From the NCBI GenBank assembly GCA_023690525.1, contig CM043017.1, positions 160,383,518 to 160,447,517 on the forward strand: a stretch of 64,000 nucleotides of DNA, read 5' to 3'. The notes under the pieces are model-generated. The model searched no databases. It was not told where the DNA came from and saw only the letters and a program-made list of their open reading frames with translations. Positions within the stretch are counted from its first letter, which is position 1. Every line of letters starts with the position of its first letter. Made by a program: the position numbers and the translations under genes. Positions 1 through 12,832 of this stretch are shown in pieces. Source of the stretch: Holotrichia oblita (Eukaryota; Arthropoda; Insecta; Coleoptera; Scarabaeidae).

Positions 1-1764
1 TAAGGTGTGTTTTATTTTAATTTCATTAGTTAGTGCGCTATTAAATTCTAAGGCGCATCTCCTCTATATTTATTAGTTAGAGAGAACCATTACAAATTAC
101 AACAATGAGTTTTATAAAGGCGTTGATTAATTAAATGTGCAATAAATTAGTACATTTGAATAATTAGCTTTCCAATGCATTATAGCATAACAGGAAACAT
201 GAGATAGAATACTATTTCTTTTGTTTCATTTCATATGCACTTACTACCTCCATTTCTCTACTGTCTCAAATAAATGACTACTAATATGTATATTCTAGAT
301 AACTCCGACGTATAATAATACATTACTATTATTATTCCAATAATGCTTTAAATATAGCTACAAGAAACATGTTATAATCAGATATGTCTGCAACTACTAG
401 TACATACCTACATACACCTCAGTTATACGAAAGCTCTCCATATCAGTTGTGAAGTCTTGTGCATGTTTTAATATCATTTATTTGTGTTTGATGTGAGCAG
501 TGTAAAATCCTCTGTTATTATTAATGATGTGATTATGTTTTGTTATTGGCGTTTGCATGTGTTTGTTTTGAGGCTATACGTAATCAATTTATTGTAACGC
601 GATGCGTAATGTATGCGATAGACCGATTGCGAAAGATTTCGTTAACGAGATGTATACGGTCTCTCTCGGCCGTTGTAGTTTTAATGTAGGCTAAAATTGT
701 AACGAGTGGGCTCATCTACGTACTTCAGCAGTGTATACCATTTAATAACCTATTAATATTACATGATTGCATAGCGTTATAATTGTAAATTACCGCTGTT
801 GAATTATCTACACATATCAGATGTTGGCTTTCAGTGAATCTGATTAAAACGCTTTGTGTTGTTGTCACTATTGCAGCCATGTTTAATTAGTCAACAATGA
901 CGTTCAATTATTATTATTACCTGCGAGATGGGTTTTTGTTATTCATTCCAAAGCTGCTACATAAAGTAGAAATCCGAAGTGATCATCGCTCTAACCAAGA
1001 AATTTAAACTTTGGGTTTTGCTGTGAATTAATGAATATTAATTTTTATAGACAACATACAAACATTTAGTTTAATAAACGGCAGATGGTGAACTTAGCTC
1101 TGAGTGGTTTGGATTTTAATGAGAGATATTTGTGTTTATGACTCTTTAACTTTCTCTCTTCTTAATGATTTGCTAAACATTAAGGTGCGTTCAGACAATA
1201 ACGAATGACAACAAAGGAGAAGTCAAAACACTTCGAGCAGTGTATAGGAATCACAAATATATAGAAAGAAGGATAACAGCGCTAGCATATTGCCCGGTAT
1301 GTTCCACCTAATGTCGGTACTTCAAAGCGATGCGCACGAATTTTTGAAACCTATTTGGACATCGACACTTTTCTGCGACAACGGAACTTGAAACTCTTCG
1401 TAAGCGCAACGAGCAAAATAAGCAATGTTTACACCTTGATTATTGATGTAAAAAATATATTATGAGCAAAAGCAGTTTGGGCGTATCTTTACAGAATTTG
1501 ATTTGTTCATTGTGCTCGTTCCTAGCATCGTCTTTGTTTTTCGAATAAAAATCTAAGTGAGAATACAGAAAAAATCACTGTATGGGATATATTGCAGCTA
1601 CAGGTCGACCAGAATTTCGTGGCAGTTGCACTTAAGTCAGAGAGGTTGGATAAAACTATGAAGTTGCAGCACTCAGCTGTGATTGGTGCGCTGATGTAAA
1701 AGGCATATCTAATGGCTCATGCGTTAGGGGTATATAAGCCGAAAGCATTCATTCACGCTTAGTG
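1..1764. other. No gene recognised
   Basis: AT-rich non-coding sequence with stops in all frames. I saw no exon, RNA gene or paired inverted repeat. The last ~100 bases lead into the Jockey-like fragment that follows. Confidence 0.55.
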
Positions 1765-2400
1765 GAGACTGAAAATTAGAGAATCGAAATGCGTGGCTAT
1801 AGGATTTACTAATAGACGACGGCCACCACCAGACAACATCTACGTCGAGAATTTCATTTCCTTTGGAGCCTTTCCGTTTTGTACTTGGGCATGAGGTTGG
1901 ATGCCGGATTGATCCTGAGGCTTCATGTCGAAAGATCTATAGAAAAATTTAAAGCTGTGCCAAACGTCATTTATCCTGTTCTGTGCTCCAAAAGTACTCT
2001 ATCGCTGAGAATAAAACTATTGATATATTACTCTTTTTTACTCCCAATAATAACCACTGGTGCTCTGATGGGTTCAAGTATGGCAAAGACACATCTTAAA
2101 GGATTAGAAGCCTTGCAGAACAGAACACTAAGGCTGATTACTCCGAGACGACTTGGGAGTGTTATCACTCAGACAACATATGATCAACCTAGACACAAAA
2201 ACTCTGCAGAGAATCTAGCGATCCAGGAATCCCCTTATTAGCAGGCTCACCGATTTGGATCTGGACAGACCCTCTCCTAGAGTCTATACAAGACCACTTT
2301 GGCGATACAGGACGAGGACTAAATCTCAGCCTAATAATACCTTCCAGAGCCAGTCCACCTGGACAGTGAGAAGTTTTAACCAAACATATTCAGCCCACTA
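1765..2400 (+). mobile_element. Jockey-like LINE remnant (RT C-terminal part)
   Basis: Remnant of the region just after the polymerase domain of a Jockey-clade retrotransposon ORF2. From about 1765 one frame reads like the segment before the 'KYLG' motif (KCVAIGFTNRRRPPP). After a frameshift near 1880 the next frame has the motif itself as YLGMRLD, followed by a basic stretch and an IKLLIYYSFLLPIITTGA helix, the usual order in Jockey RTs. A further frame change near 2200 leads into a weak C-terminal tail ending near 2400. The endonuclease, the catalytic RT core and a clear poly-A end are all missing, so this is an internal scrap. Clade placement rests on these motifs alone. Confidence 0.6.
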
Positions 2401-3588
2401 AAGGGCGTGTTTGGGAAAAAAAGAGCTTAGGTACCTTGGTTCGGCCCTAGGGGAGAAAGTGACAGACGCATAAAGTCCTGTCGTAGTTACCACTTCAGCT
2501 TTATGTAATGATTTCCTCTGTTACAACTGTTTGAAAAACAAAAAAAAAGCGGCAGAATAGTATTTACTATCACAGACTCAGAATAATAGTCTTAGTACAT
2601 TAGATTCTCTAACCAAAAAGCTTTCCGTGATGCAACAACACTGCTTTCACGCTGTTCTTTAAGTAATCTACGAATAAGCTTAAGGAAGTTTACAACTATC
2701 ATTAAAGTAAACCAAATTAACGCCAGATTATACAAATCAGGAATATTTTCAGATCCGCTACGATAGCTACTGACTGATTGGTATTTTTTTCATTAAAAAA
2801 TACCAATGATGTGTTTGTGACAGCAAGAAATTCTTTCTAATTAAATTGAATAATCCCTTACTTCCAAAGATAGTAATAATAATATTAGTATAGATAGTAG
2901 ATAGTAATAGTAATATTTTGACTTTCCTCGCACTTTTTGTCAATTGGAGGTGGTAGAACTGTATGGTGTTAGTTTGCGTTGGCTGCAACATTGGCTACGT
3001 TGTTAACGCAAAACTCTATTCTTCAACATGGTTTTTTTGTCTTCTCTAGCATAAATGAATAACAAAAGCTAAAAAATGTCGCTTTCAAATTTATTGCTAT
3101 TTGTGTGAGTCTCAACCAGGAACACTTTTTATTTGGCACAACATTGTTTAATTTCGTCAGTAACTGACTTAGGGTAAAAATGTCGTTTCCATATCATAAT
3201 TGGTTTGTTTCTGTTACTCCATCTGAAAAACTCATGATTATTAAATACAGATTGATTTGAAGTCTATTATAAACTTCCTTCTATTTTAATCCATATCATA
3301 TTTTACTAGATGGAAATATGAAAACTGTAATTGCTGGATATGTTGATGCGGCATCGGGATACTTTTGCATTATCCTTTGATAAGATTGTAATTTTATTTT
3401 ATTTAGAATTGTAGTTAGAAGTATCAATTGTATCAAATAGTAAACCTATATTTTAAGAAAAGTTTGGTTTTCTCAGAAGGCGGTCAAAATTTTACCCACC
3501 AAAGGCATAAAGCAAATTTGGAAACTAACTAGTACTAAGGGCGACAAATGAGAATAATATGCAGTTTTAGAGCAAGTTTTCGACCGCT
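2401..3588. other. No gene recognised
   Basis: AT-rich stretch with only short chance frames and no paired repeat ends that I could see. Confidence 0.5.
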
Positions 3589-3709
3589 ATTCCTGCCTGA
3601 ACTCCTCTCATAGTGGATCTACGAGGGCGTACTTTTATGTTATTCCTGCCTGAACTCAAAAGGAATTGCATCTCATAGTGGATCTACGAGGGCGTACTTT
3701 TATGTTATC
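3589..3709. repeat. Imperfect tandem duplication of mariner left end and flank
   Basis: The phrase attcctgcctgaactc occurs at 3589-3604 and 3642-3657. The 37-base block that crosses the mariner terminus (starting ctcatagtggatctacgagg) occurs at 3607-3643 and 3673-3709. The second unit carries about 13 extra bases between the two blocks. The element therefore has a spare copy of its left terminus just outside it. Confidence 0.8.
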
Positions 3710-4805
3710 TACCTAGCCCTGAAAAAAAGCACATAAGAGAACAAAAATTTTTTTTTTCTACATAACTCCCTTCAACACTAATACACTTATTTCCTTTTTT
3801 TTCCAATTGCCCCATACGCTCAGAAAAAATTGCTTTAGTAATTCCGCAAAATTTTCTTTTGGATGCCTTAACTCTAATAAACCCACAGTCATTGATTATC
3901 TGCTGAGCTTTGTTTGCCTTATGAACCCGGCAATTGTCGTGCAGCAAAATGTTTCTTTGTGGATAAGAATACGAGCGTTTTTTCTCTAGAGCAGTTTTTA
4001 AATTTTTAATTGCGCTTCAGCAGGCCTCTCCATTTATGATAAACCCTGTTGGCATATATTCAATAAGCAAGACTCCTTCAACATTCCAGAAAATAGTTGC
4101 CATCACTTTTTTTCCAGAAAATTGTGTCTTGGCCTTTTTTGGTGTTGGAGAACCCTTATGAACCCACTACATGGATTCTTGTTTAGTAGGAGGGTCCTAA
4201 TGATGTACCCAAGTCTCATCCCCAGTGATAATTCGAGATAAAAACGTTTTGTCCCTCTCCAACTCGGCCAAATTTACTTGAGAAACTTCTTTTCTATACA
4301 GTTTTTGTTCAGGTGTAATAAATCTGGCTATCTACTGTGCAGACACCCAAATCGTCATGCAAAATTGCTTCGGAAATACAGACTTCATTGGCAATGACAG
4401 AGATCTTTACACGCCGATCTTTCAGTACCAAATTTTCCACTTTTCGCACAATGTCTTCAGTTAGAGCTTCACTAGGTCGTCCGGACTTTGGGTAAACATT
4501 GATTGACTCTGGGCCGCCCCTTGAAAATAAGATGGTGCATCTTCCCCATACACAGCAACCATTCTTTCATGAATTGCTTTTGGACCTTTGCCTTCTTTTG
4601 TCAGGAACTTTATTACGCTGCGATGTTCAACCGTAGTTTCACTCATTTTATCGAGAAGTAGACCCCCAAATCTCTGTAAACAGCACAAACTAAACACAAC
4701 TTAGCACATGTACTTTTAACAGTGACAGCAATTTTTCAATAATTTGTTTGACATCGTCACTCTTTTGTTCCATAGCTAGGTAGATAACATAGAAATACGC
4801 CCTCG
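3687..4805 (-). mobile_element. Decayed mariner element, internally deleted transposase
   Basis: A DD34D-type mariner of 1,119 bp read on the minus strand. The left end cgagggcgtacttttatg and the right end (catagaaatacgccctcg) are inverted copies about 30 bp long with one or two mismatches. TA lies just outside both ends (3685-3686, 4806-4807), as expected for mariner. The transposase starts near 4646 (MSETTVEHRSVIKFL) with the N-terminal helix-turn-helix 'IKFLTKEGKGPKAIHERM'. Next come a GDETWVHH motif carrying the first catalytic Asp and an LLHDN motif carrying the second. The SPDLAP...D segment with the third Asp is missing: the frame jumps from about 30 residues past HDN to the C-terminal 'GSYVEKK'. 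With stops and frameshifts as well, the copy cannot encode an active enzyme. Confidence 0.85.
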
Positions 4806-4807
4806 TA

Positions 4808-7155
4808 GTAACTCTAAAATCTTTATGGAATAGAGAGTACTTCATTAGTCAAATTAAACCTTCTAAAAGTCATCGTACCTCAAATGATCAACGTGTCTAT
4901 TGGGGGAAGTCCAATACCAACAACAATTTTTGAAGGGGTAGAATTTTTTGTCTTGTACAAAAGTAGTCAATCAAGACAAATCTAAAGAAAGGTGTCCAAA
5001 TTGCTACGACGTGTACGTATGTCAGTCCGCTGTTTTTTTTCTGAGGAAGATTTTGCAGCATCTCATGCACTTATACAATAGCACAAATGTGGAATCAAAT
5101 TGTCAGAAATCAATTCTCGAACAAATCAGAAAAAAGAGTAGAAAATCAACACCATCCACAAGCAGTGATCTCAATCTATTATTAAATCATGTTTCCCTGA
5201 CCATCACTATCGAATAATAATAACTCAAAAAGTCAAACACCACAGACGAAAGCACTAGTCAAGCAAAAGAATATGCTGGAACAAACCTAGGAAAGTGAGC
5301 GAAGGGACTTGAACATGGCCTCCCAAATCCACAGTTTGCTTAATTAAAAATAAAAGGAGAAAATCTCTAATATTTAGGTCAAGGTTCAGGTAGGTAAGAA
5401 AAAGAAATTACATTTTCCAAAAACAGAATTTCCAATTGTTTGTTTTAATAGTTTCATTATATTTGTTCTAGATAACGCTGCTTGTCATTACTGTGGAGAA
5501 AACTTACTACTTTTTACAAAACTATTAAAAAGCTAAAGCTAAAGAATTCAATTCTTCGAGGGAATTTCTCTTCGAATATTATATGCCAATCGATTTACCA
5601 TTATTTGCTGCGGGGGGCAAAGTAATTAACAATACCCTATTATAGACGGCAAGATAGTGCTGTAACGAGGCTACTAAGCACATTTTACACACACAGAAAA
5701 CTACACAGAAAAAGTTGTAGCGATAGTCAGTCAAGCAATAGCGCTTATGAATCTTCTTAAACTAGGATCCGCCACAGACAAGGAAAGTGTAAAAAATAAT
5801 GGTTATTGTTGATGTAGCCTATATAGACTTTGCATCTCTATCACGTGAGCTAATAGACAAGTAACATTATTTTAGACTTGCATTTACGTAGACTGTGAAC
5901 TATTACAATCAAGTGGAGTTCTAACAATACTTTTAAAACAAGATTTTTGTCATAGATATTCAAACCACAAATGTCACTGCATTGTGTTCTCACTAAAGAC
6001 GATATGTTGGATACGATTGCGTTATATATATGCCGTCTGCTGAGTTGTCTGTGCGCGCCAAAGTCGCTAACGGAAGTTAATTGAATGTAAGATATAGGGT
6101 TTCTTTAATCCCATTCGTAGCTGTCGTTGTAGTAACATAAAGGTTAACGTCAATATTTTTCTGTCATTAATATTTCTTCGCAAATCATTTGATAGCCGGA
6201 TGATATGAACAGGAAAATCTTGTGGCTAAACGTAAAACCTACTTTCGCGGTCGAAGGAATACCATGGTGTGGTATCAAATCTCGAATTAAATCACGTTTA
6301 CAGCCTCTATTTAAATTATATTACGTTTGTTTAGTTACAATGTTGCAAAGATGTTCATTAATGAAGTAACAATAAACTTCATATAAACTTTATTTTCTTA
6401 TGAATACATTATTAAACTCTAACGTATAATATATGCAATATATATTAGATATGGTGTCTATAAATACTGGGTCTACGTTCCAAACTGTCTTCATTTATAT
6501 CTTATAGCAGTGTCGTTTATTTTACACAAGAACTTTCATCGGCGGCCGGCTATTTTAAATTATTATCAAATAGTTTTCTTTAATGATTATTTCACGCTTA
6601 TTATCATAATTACAATAAATCTACACCTGCCTATATTTATAGTTAAGAAATGATATTTAGTGAAATTGTCGCTGCTCCGTCACTTACACTTGCCGGGTAC
6701 CTTTGTCACTAAGCGCGAAGGCTGTGCACATGTATACGTTGCGTGTTAATTGCCGGATGTAATTAATATCTGACACAGTTTGAGATGTTAGAATTATATC
6801 ACTGGTACCGAATTTTTATTAATGACGGAGTTCCATGTCAGCTTACAGTAAATAATATGAAAGTTGTCATAAACATATATTAATGTTGTATAAATAAGCG
6901 CCAGATTATTTATATTGTGGAATTATAAGTAGATAGTCGTAATAATAATAACCAAAATATATTGTTGAATTATACCATATTATGTGGAGCGTGAATATAA
7001 GAAGACGTTGTTAAAAGAATGCCAGGATATGAAATATGAATTAGTTAAATGGAAGTGGTAAAAAAGCTGAAGAAGCATTATTGGTTTCGTGCACTTCAGC
7101 TCTTAATACAACGTTGGACGACAGTATTACTATTTTAGTAAGGAGCTATATACAT
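4808..7155. other. No gene recognised; one unassigned 89-codon frame
   Basis: AT-rich sequence. A plus-strand frame at 4948-5217 contains a CPNC motif and a Ser/Thr-rich tail, but it matches no family I know and may be chance. A divergent copy of a dispersed repeat lies at 5690-5745 (listed separately). Nothing else is supported. Confidence 0.5.
5690..5745 (-). repeat. Divergent copy of three-copy dispersed repeat
   Basis: Read on the minus strand, this matches the repeat at 51775-51855 (minus) and 63628-63706 (plus): a 'ctattgcttgactgactatc' block followed by a 'gtgtagtttt' block and GT-rich sequence. It is the most diverged of the three copies. Confidence 0.5.
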
Positions 7156-7159
7156 ATTT

Positions 7160-8480
7160 ATTAGACAGAAGATCTACGTTGACTAATTTGAGTCATGGTG
7201 CAGTATGTGTCCGAAATATTAGATAACCAAGGTCAAGTCGATGTTTATACTGACCTGTCTAAGACATTTGATCGTATTGATTATGGAATCATGTTGCAAA
7301 GGTGGGAGAGTTTTTGCTTTAGCGACGCACTTATCGCTTCATTTGGTCGTATTTAACCGACCGCAAGTTTTATGTTTCATACAACAGATTTTGTTCCGAT
7401 AGAAAATTGCGTCAGGAGTTTCGTAGGGTTCCAATTTGGGACCTTTGCTATTTTTACTTTTTATTAACAACATTACAACGATTATCAATTGTGAAATTCT
7501 CCTGTTTGCTGACGATTTGTAAGCATTTCTTCTGTTGACGATCGTCAAAACCTACAGACAAACTTGGAATCTTTATCTGATTGGTGCATACTGAACAAGC
7601 TCAGTTTGCATGCGGCAAAGTGCAAAGTACTTACCTTTATAAGAAAAAAGAATCCATTGTTGTTCAACTACTCCATTGATGCTGTGACCTTGGAACGTTG
7701 CAACAAAATTAGAGACTTAGGCGTAATATTTGATGATCAATTAATGTTTCTTTATCATATTCATGAAACTGTCTCCTCCGCAACCAAACTTATAGGTTTT
7801 ATCATTCGCAACACAAGATTATTTACCAGAATTGCTCCTGCTGGGTATTGCTCTTCTCTTTGGTGCGTTCTAAGCTTGAGTAGGCTGCTATTATATGGCA
7901 CCCCTGTTACGAAGTGCATAAGAGATTGATACAAAACGTTCAGAGACGCTTTCCGAAATATCTATGGTTTAGAACACATAATGTATATCCTCGCGGAGGG
8001 TTTCCAAATAATTTCTTACTAGCTATTTTTTTCTGTTTCTTCGTTAGAGACTAGACGTGTCACTTTAAGCCTCTCATTTTTGTACAAAATACTCCATAAC
8101 CGGATTGATTCCCCTTATCCCTTGAGCAAATTACTTTTCTTGGTGGCCAGATTTGCAACACGATGCGTTCCCACATTTTATGCAGTATCTGCTCATACTA
8201 ATTAAATGTTTCGATCACCGGTTGTACTAATGTGTAATGCTAATGACAAAATAAGTACGCAATGTGATATATTTAACTGTTCACTGAAGCAACAGCTGCA
8301 GATATTAATATTGGTAGTACTGATTTTTTATTTCAGTCAAAATGTATTTATGGTTTGTTGTTATTATAGTTTTTGTTATTATATGTATATACATATCTCT
8401 GTATTAGTATTAAGTTTATTAGATTGTCCTTTATATGGTTCCCATACTGTTGGGCAGTAAACATATTATTATTATTATTA
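7160..8480 (+). mobile_element. LINE family A, 5'-truncated and decayed
   Basis: Truncated copy of the same LINE family as the near-complete element at 57.0-61.0 kb. In order on the plus strand: DRRSTLTNLSH (matching EKRSTISNLAN), GQVDVYTDLSKTFDRID (RT motif with its first Asp), then frameshifted RT sequence. From 7564 a 121-codon frame matches the thumb region (SLSDWCILNKLSLHAAKCK; DLGVIFDDQL; LIGFIIRN). Several frameshifts and stops are present and the YADD motif is not readable. The 3' end matches the full copy's end, with 'attgtcctttatatgg', a 'ttgggcagtaaac' block and then (ATT)n at about 8462-8480. The copy begins inside the RT, typical of incomplete reverse transcription. Confidence 0.8.
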
Positions 8481-8489
8481 TATTTGGCT

Positions 8490-9460
8490 ACCGATGGCTT
8501 TAGATGATTTAACATTAAATATGTTCAAATGTCCACCGTGGCTTCTCATGGTGGCATATATCCGAGTAATCCAATTATCAATTTGAGTGATAGCCTGGGT
8601 CATGTTGACTTTAAAGGCATCGGTTCATTGCAGCTTATTGCCCTAGACCTGCGACTTCAAAAAAATCCGAGAAGAAAACATTTAGCACAGTAAAACCCAC
8701 CATACCCTCAAATCGTTCATGCACAATGTCCACCGTGGCATCCACTTTGTGGCAAGTATCAACGTCCTGTTGGAACCATATGTCGTCCATGTCAATATCG
8801 TTCAATTTGGGCCAATAGAAGTCAATTATCATCGTTATGTAGCGCTTGCCATTGACGGGGATGGCCTCACCAACATCGTTTTCGAGAAAGTACAGACCAA
8901 TGACGCTGCCGTCCCAAAGTCTTGGTCGTCAACAGTAACTTTTTGTGGATGCAGTGCAATCTGGTGAATCTCGTGTGGGTTGGTGTCGTTCCATATACGG
9001 AAATTATGCTTGTTAACATAGCCATTTATCCAGCAATGCAACTCGTCGATAAAGATGATTTTTTGGACAAATTTAGGATCCTCTGCCAAATGCTCCGAAG
9101 CCCACTCAGCGCACAGACCGCGCTCTTTGTGGTCAGTAACTTGGAGCTGCTAGGTCAGTTGGGTCTTGTACAGATGCAGGACCAAGCTGCCACGAAAAAA
9201 TCGCCAAGTTGGAGTCTGAAAAGGGCCGAATTCTTGTGCACGATGAGGAATCGACTGCTTTGGTTTTTTCTGCACATTTTCACTTATAGCAGTCACATTC
9301 TCGGCTGATCTAGCGTTTCTTTAACGCATAGGTGTTGGTTAATCGTTTACAGGATCGGTTGGCTAGAATTCGGCCACCAAAAGTTGGATAGTCGACTTTG
9401 AAGGACCACCATAGCTGCCGTCAAATAGGCACAACGTTTGCACCAACGAACACTCATTTT
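8490..9460 (-). mobile_element. Decayed rosa-type Tc1/mariner transposase
   Basis: Minus-strand transposase remnant of the insect mariner lineage related to rosa (DD41D group). From about 9260 downward it shows a decayed DNA-binding half. At 9089-8835 comes a readable catalytic N-terminal part, AEDPKFVQKIIFIDELHCW and NGYVNKHNFRIWND, equivalent to 'SDEAHFWLNGYVNKQN'. In 'FIDE' the first catalytic Asp is kept but its neighbours have changed. A second frame (8832-8635) has WPKLNDIDMDDIWFQQD with the second Asp. The third Asp motif is unreadable. A C-terminal piece (NMTQAITQIDNWI) runs to about 8520. No inverted ends were found. The left side abuts the (ATT)n tail of LINE A, so that LINE may have inserted at or near this element's end. 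Confidence 0.7.
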
Positions 9461-9789
9461 GATAATAAAGCCTTATCATTTATACGTGCTGCTCATTTGT
9501 GTAAATTGTCATGGTGATTTGGCATTTGGCAGTGACTGAATAGTAACGAACAGGTTTGACCGACACTATAAAAAAATAACATGGCCGTCAAAGGTTGTCA
9601 AAATTGACTCGTACTAATTGAAAAACATATTCCTTTTGATAGCTGTCAAATTAAAATTTTTTGGATTTGAATGTATAATTGTCAAACTGTAGACATAGTA
9701 TTTTTTTAGATTTAGCAGTTACATATTACAAAATATATCCAACGGCTGTAAAAATACTTTTGACCTGTCAAATTATAGACATAGACAAC

Positions 9790-10373
9790 ATAAAAATGAA
9801 AACTGAAAATGACATCAGAACAACCGATTTCGTCCATTTAAGATTTGAAGATAACGTCCTCTAAATGATACCCTTCTTAAAGCATTCTTCCAGTCTTGCA
9901 TTGAAGTTGTCGAACATCTTCTCTAATAATGCAGGAGACAAGTCGGCGATTTCTTGGCTTATGGCCTCGTTCAGTTCGAACAGTGTGTGTGGGGTCTGTT
10001 TGTGAAAACTCTTGCTTTAAGGAATCCCTACAAGAAAAAATCACAAATGATAAGGTCTGGGGAGCCAGCTGCCCGTGCAATGTCCCCTAAGCGCGAGATG
10101 ACTCCGCCTCGAAACTTGCTTGGGCAGTTGCGCCATCCTGCTGGACCCACAGCCTCTTGCGCACTAAAGTTCTAAAGTGTGATGTTCAGGGATTAGGAAG
10201 TTTTTCAACATGAATAGCTAACGGTGGGAATTGACTGAAATCGGTTGTTCTGACGTCATTTTCATTAATTTGCATGTACTCCCTTCTGTAATAAGCAATA
10301 AAACAATTTTTATCACTTTTCATTTTTATGTTGTTTTTACTTGAAAACTGTTAGATCTTTTTGCCCCACCCTG
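9790..10373 (-). mobile_element. Internally deleted rosa-type mariner derivative
   Basis: Carries only the C-terminal third of a rosa-type transposase on the minus strand. It keeps the third catalytic motif region (GSPDLIICDFFL) and a following FLKARVFTNRPHT block, ending at NARLEECFKKG near 9880. The coding piece sits between inverted repeats: tgacatcagaacaaccgatt at 9808-9827 pairs with aatcggttgttctgacgtca at 10239-10258. The right end, caccctg followed by TA at 10374-10375, is typical of this mariner group. The left terminus is not clear. It is a short derivative that would need an enzyme in trans. Confidence 0.55.
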
Positions 10374-10375
10374 TA

Positions 10376-11676
10376 TAACTGCAAAGTAATTTTGACAGGT
10401 ACCATATTGTACAAACAGTATTTTCTCTAATTTGACACTTATCCCTGTCAAAATGCATGTTCTGATGTCTTAAGGTTTGCACGTGTGAAAGTGTTAAACT
10501 ATAGGAGCAGTATATCTCAGATTCGACAATTATGTCAAAATACATCTGATGACTCTAAAATCATTTTTTCCTCTTACTACTAAGATATGTCTCAAATTTT
10601 AAAAACAATTAAGTTTTAAAATTTCGCAATTGTACCTAAATGTTTTACTTTTTTGAAAGCAAAATGTGCAAAACGGATTTTCTAGAGTTCTTGTTTACTC
10701 AATCATCTTTCTTGTTTCTCAAGCAGTTTCTTGATTGACATAATTCTGGTAATTGTAGTGCTAGTTAATTACAATACACTTAATAAATAACATTTTATTA
10801 GAACGTCTAAGTACTAAATCTGTGACGATAAAAATGAATGACAAATATACATGGTCTGTACATTGACGGCCTTTAGAAATTAATAAAATAAACCTAGAAA
10901 ATGACGAATGTCGGTATGTGTAGTCAATTATTCGAAAAAAGTAATCCAAGCAACAATGGTACTCTTTCTTTCTTGATAAAAGCACGATTTCTCTACGGTA
11001 CTTACGACGGCACGTTGCTTGTTTTTTCTACTATACGTACAGTCTTACATATGAGTACGTTTGTATAGATTTGACACTGTCTTGCTTTTTCAATTACATA
11101 TTTGTTGTTGAATAAATGCCGTTACGCATCGTATATTACTGTGTCAAGTATGTAGTTTATCCGACACGTCCACTCTTAGCATTAAAATTAACAAAAAGGT
11201 GGGGTCAAGTAATGTCCTCCGGACAATTTTTCTATTCAGGGTCGAGTTATTTCATATGCGTATGTACGAAAGCTGAGGTGATGAAGTTTATTATTATTTC
11301 ATAATCCCTTTTGTCGCTATTTACGTTTGGAATAGATCACTGCACGCTGGCTACGGTAACTTAAATTAAACAGAGTGATTCGACGAATTATTAAAATTAC
11401 TTCTTTTTCAATGCCAATGTTTATTAACTATCACATAGGCATTTAAATTTTTCAGCATATGTAGTACGTGTGCGTATATAGTACATTGTGAGATCCATGA
11501 CTGAATCGAAACGTATTTGTGTGCTTGTATTGAGTGGTATAACTGTTCGAATGTAATACAAAATGTCTTTACATTTTAGAATTTTGTGTAGCCTGTAGGG
11601 CGTTTTAAATTTAAGTTTTCATTCTAGTTTAAACAATAAGGATTTATTTTATATTAAAAAACTAGATTACTTATTA
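10376..11676. other. No gene recognised
   Basis: AT-rich sequence with short chance frames only. No repeat ends or RNA genes seen. Confidence 0.5.
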
Positions 11677-12832
11677 TTTTGATACTGTTGATCATCACCT
11701 ACTAGTTTCTTTACTACGGCAGCTCGGTATGGCTGAGCGATCTGGTCTTCTAATTGAGAACTTTTTATCGGGCAGACTCCAGTCTGTTAAATTGGGCTCG
11801 CGTTTGTCTGAGCCTTTCAGTGTTCGTTACGGTGTTCCACAAGGATCTATTCTAGGACCTATTTTATTTACTATTTATTCGTCTCAGTTGTTCAAAGATG
11901 TTGGTTGTTGTTTTCATGCTTACGCTGACGATGTTCAATTGTATTTATCTTTCGAGCCCCGTGATTGTGCAGTTGCAATTAAAAAGTTGAATGATGACAT
12001 AAATTCTATATTTCGATATGGGTTGGACTACAAATTGCATCTGAATCCAAACAAATCTCGGGCTCTATTGTTTGGTAGGGCAGCGATGTGTGATTCACTA
12101 CATAATACGATAACTATTAGCGTAAATTCTACTGCTATACCTATTGTTAACTCAGAAAAGAATCTTGGTTTAATTATGGATAACAGTTTAAGTACAAGGA
12201 GCAAATTAATAAATATATTAAATGTGCATATTCCAACCTTAAAAAACTCTACCCACATAGAGCAGTCTTAAATTCTACAACAAAGACTAAACTTTGCGAG
12301 GCTTTTGTTATGTCCCAATTTACCTATTGTGCTTCGGTGTACCATTTATCGATCGACAAAATAACTTCGAATAGAATTCAGAAGGATCAGAATTCTTGTA
12401 TTCGCTATATATATGGCATTAGAAAATTTGAGCATGTTTCTCATAGACTTGTTGATTTGAATTGGCTTAATATGGCTAATAGGCGCAAACTTCAGATATG
12501 CACGCTATTTCATAGGATATTATTGAAAAACCCCACCATACCTTTATCACAAAATACGTTTCCGCTCCGTTGTTCACAACATCACTACTAGATTTCGTGG
12601 TAGAGAGCGTATTCTAGTTTCTTTTGCTTTTTGATTTTAGTTTTAGACATACAGTAGTCTTAGTTACTTGCATATACTGTAGGTTGGATAGAACAGCTAT
12701 AGCTGGATCACGCCTACTGATTGTACCTAATATAATTTTCATAGACTTTTGTGTTCTTTTGTGTTCCTTTATAACTTTATGGTACAATAAAGACATTTAT
12801 TATTATTATTATTATTATTACCCTAAGTTTTT
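11677..12832 (+). mobile_element. LINE family B, 5'-truncated, one main frameshift
   Basis: Begins inside the RT domain at FDTVDHHLLVSLLRQLG (about 11677). It continues in the 11729-12271 frame through the GVPQGSILGPILF motif and the catalytic YADDVQLY motif (both Asp present) to NLGLIMDNSL. A frameshift near 12215 moves the thumb region into another frame: NLKKLYPHRAVLN, then 12310-12591 with SCIRYIYGIRKFEHVSHRL and LNWLNMANRRKLQ. The last two blocks align well with the family B copies at 24.1-25.6 kb and 46.1-47.2 kb. About 240 bp of 3' UTR and an (ATT)n tail end near 12832. A second frame break cuts off the FRTDVHN...LTPP tail seen in the other copies. Confidence 0.8.
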
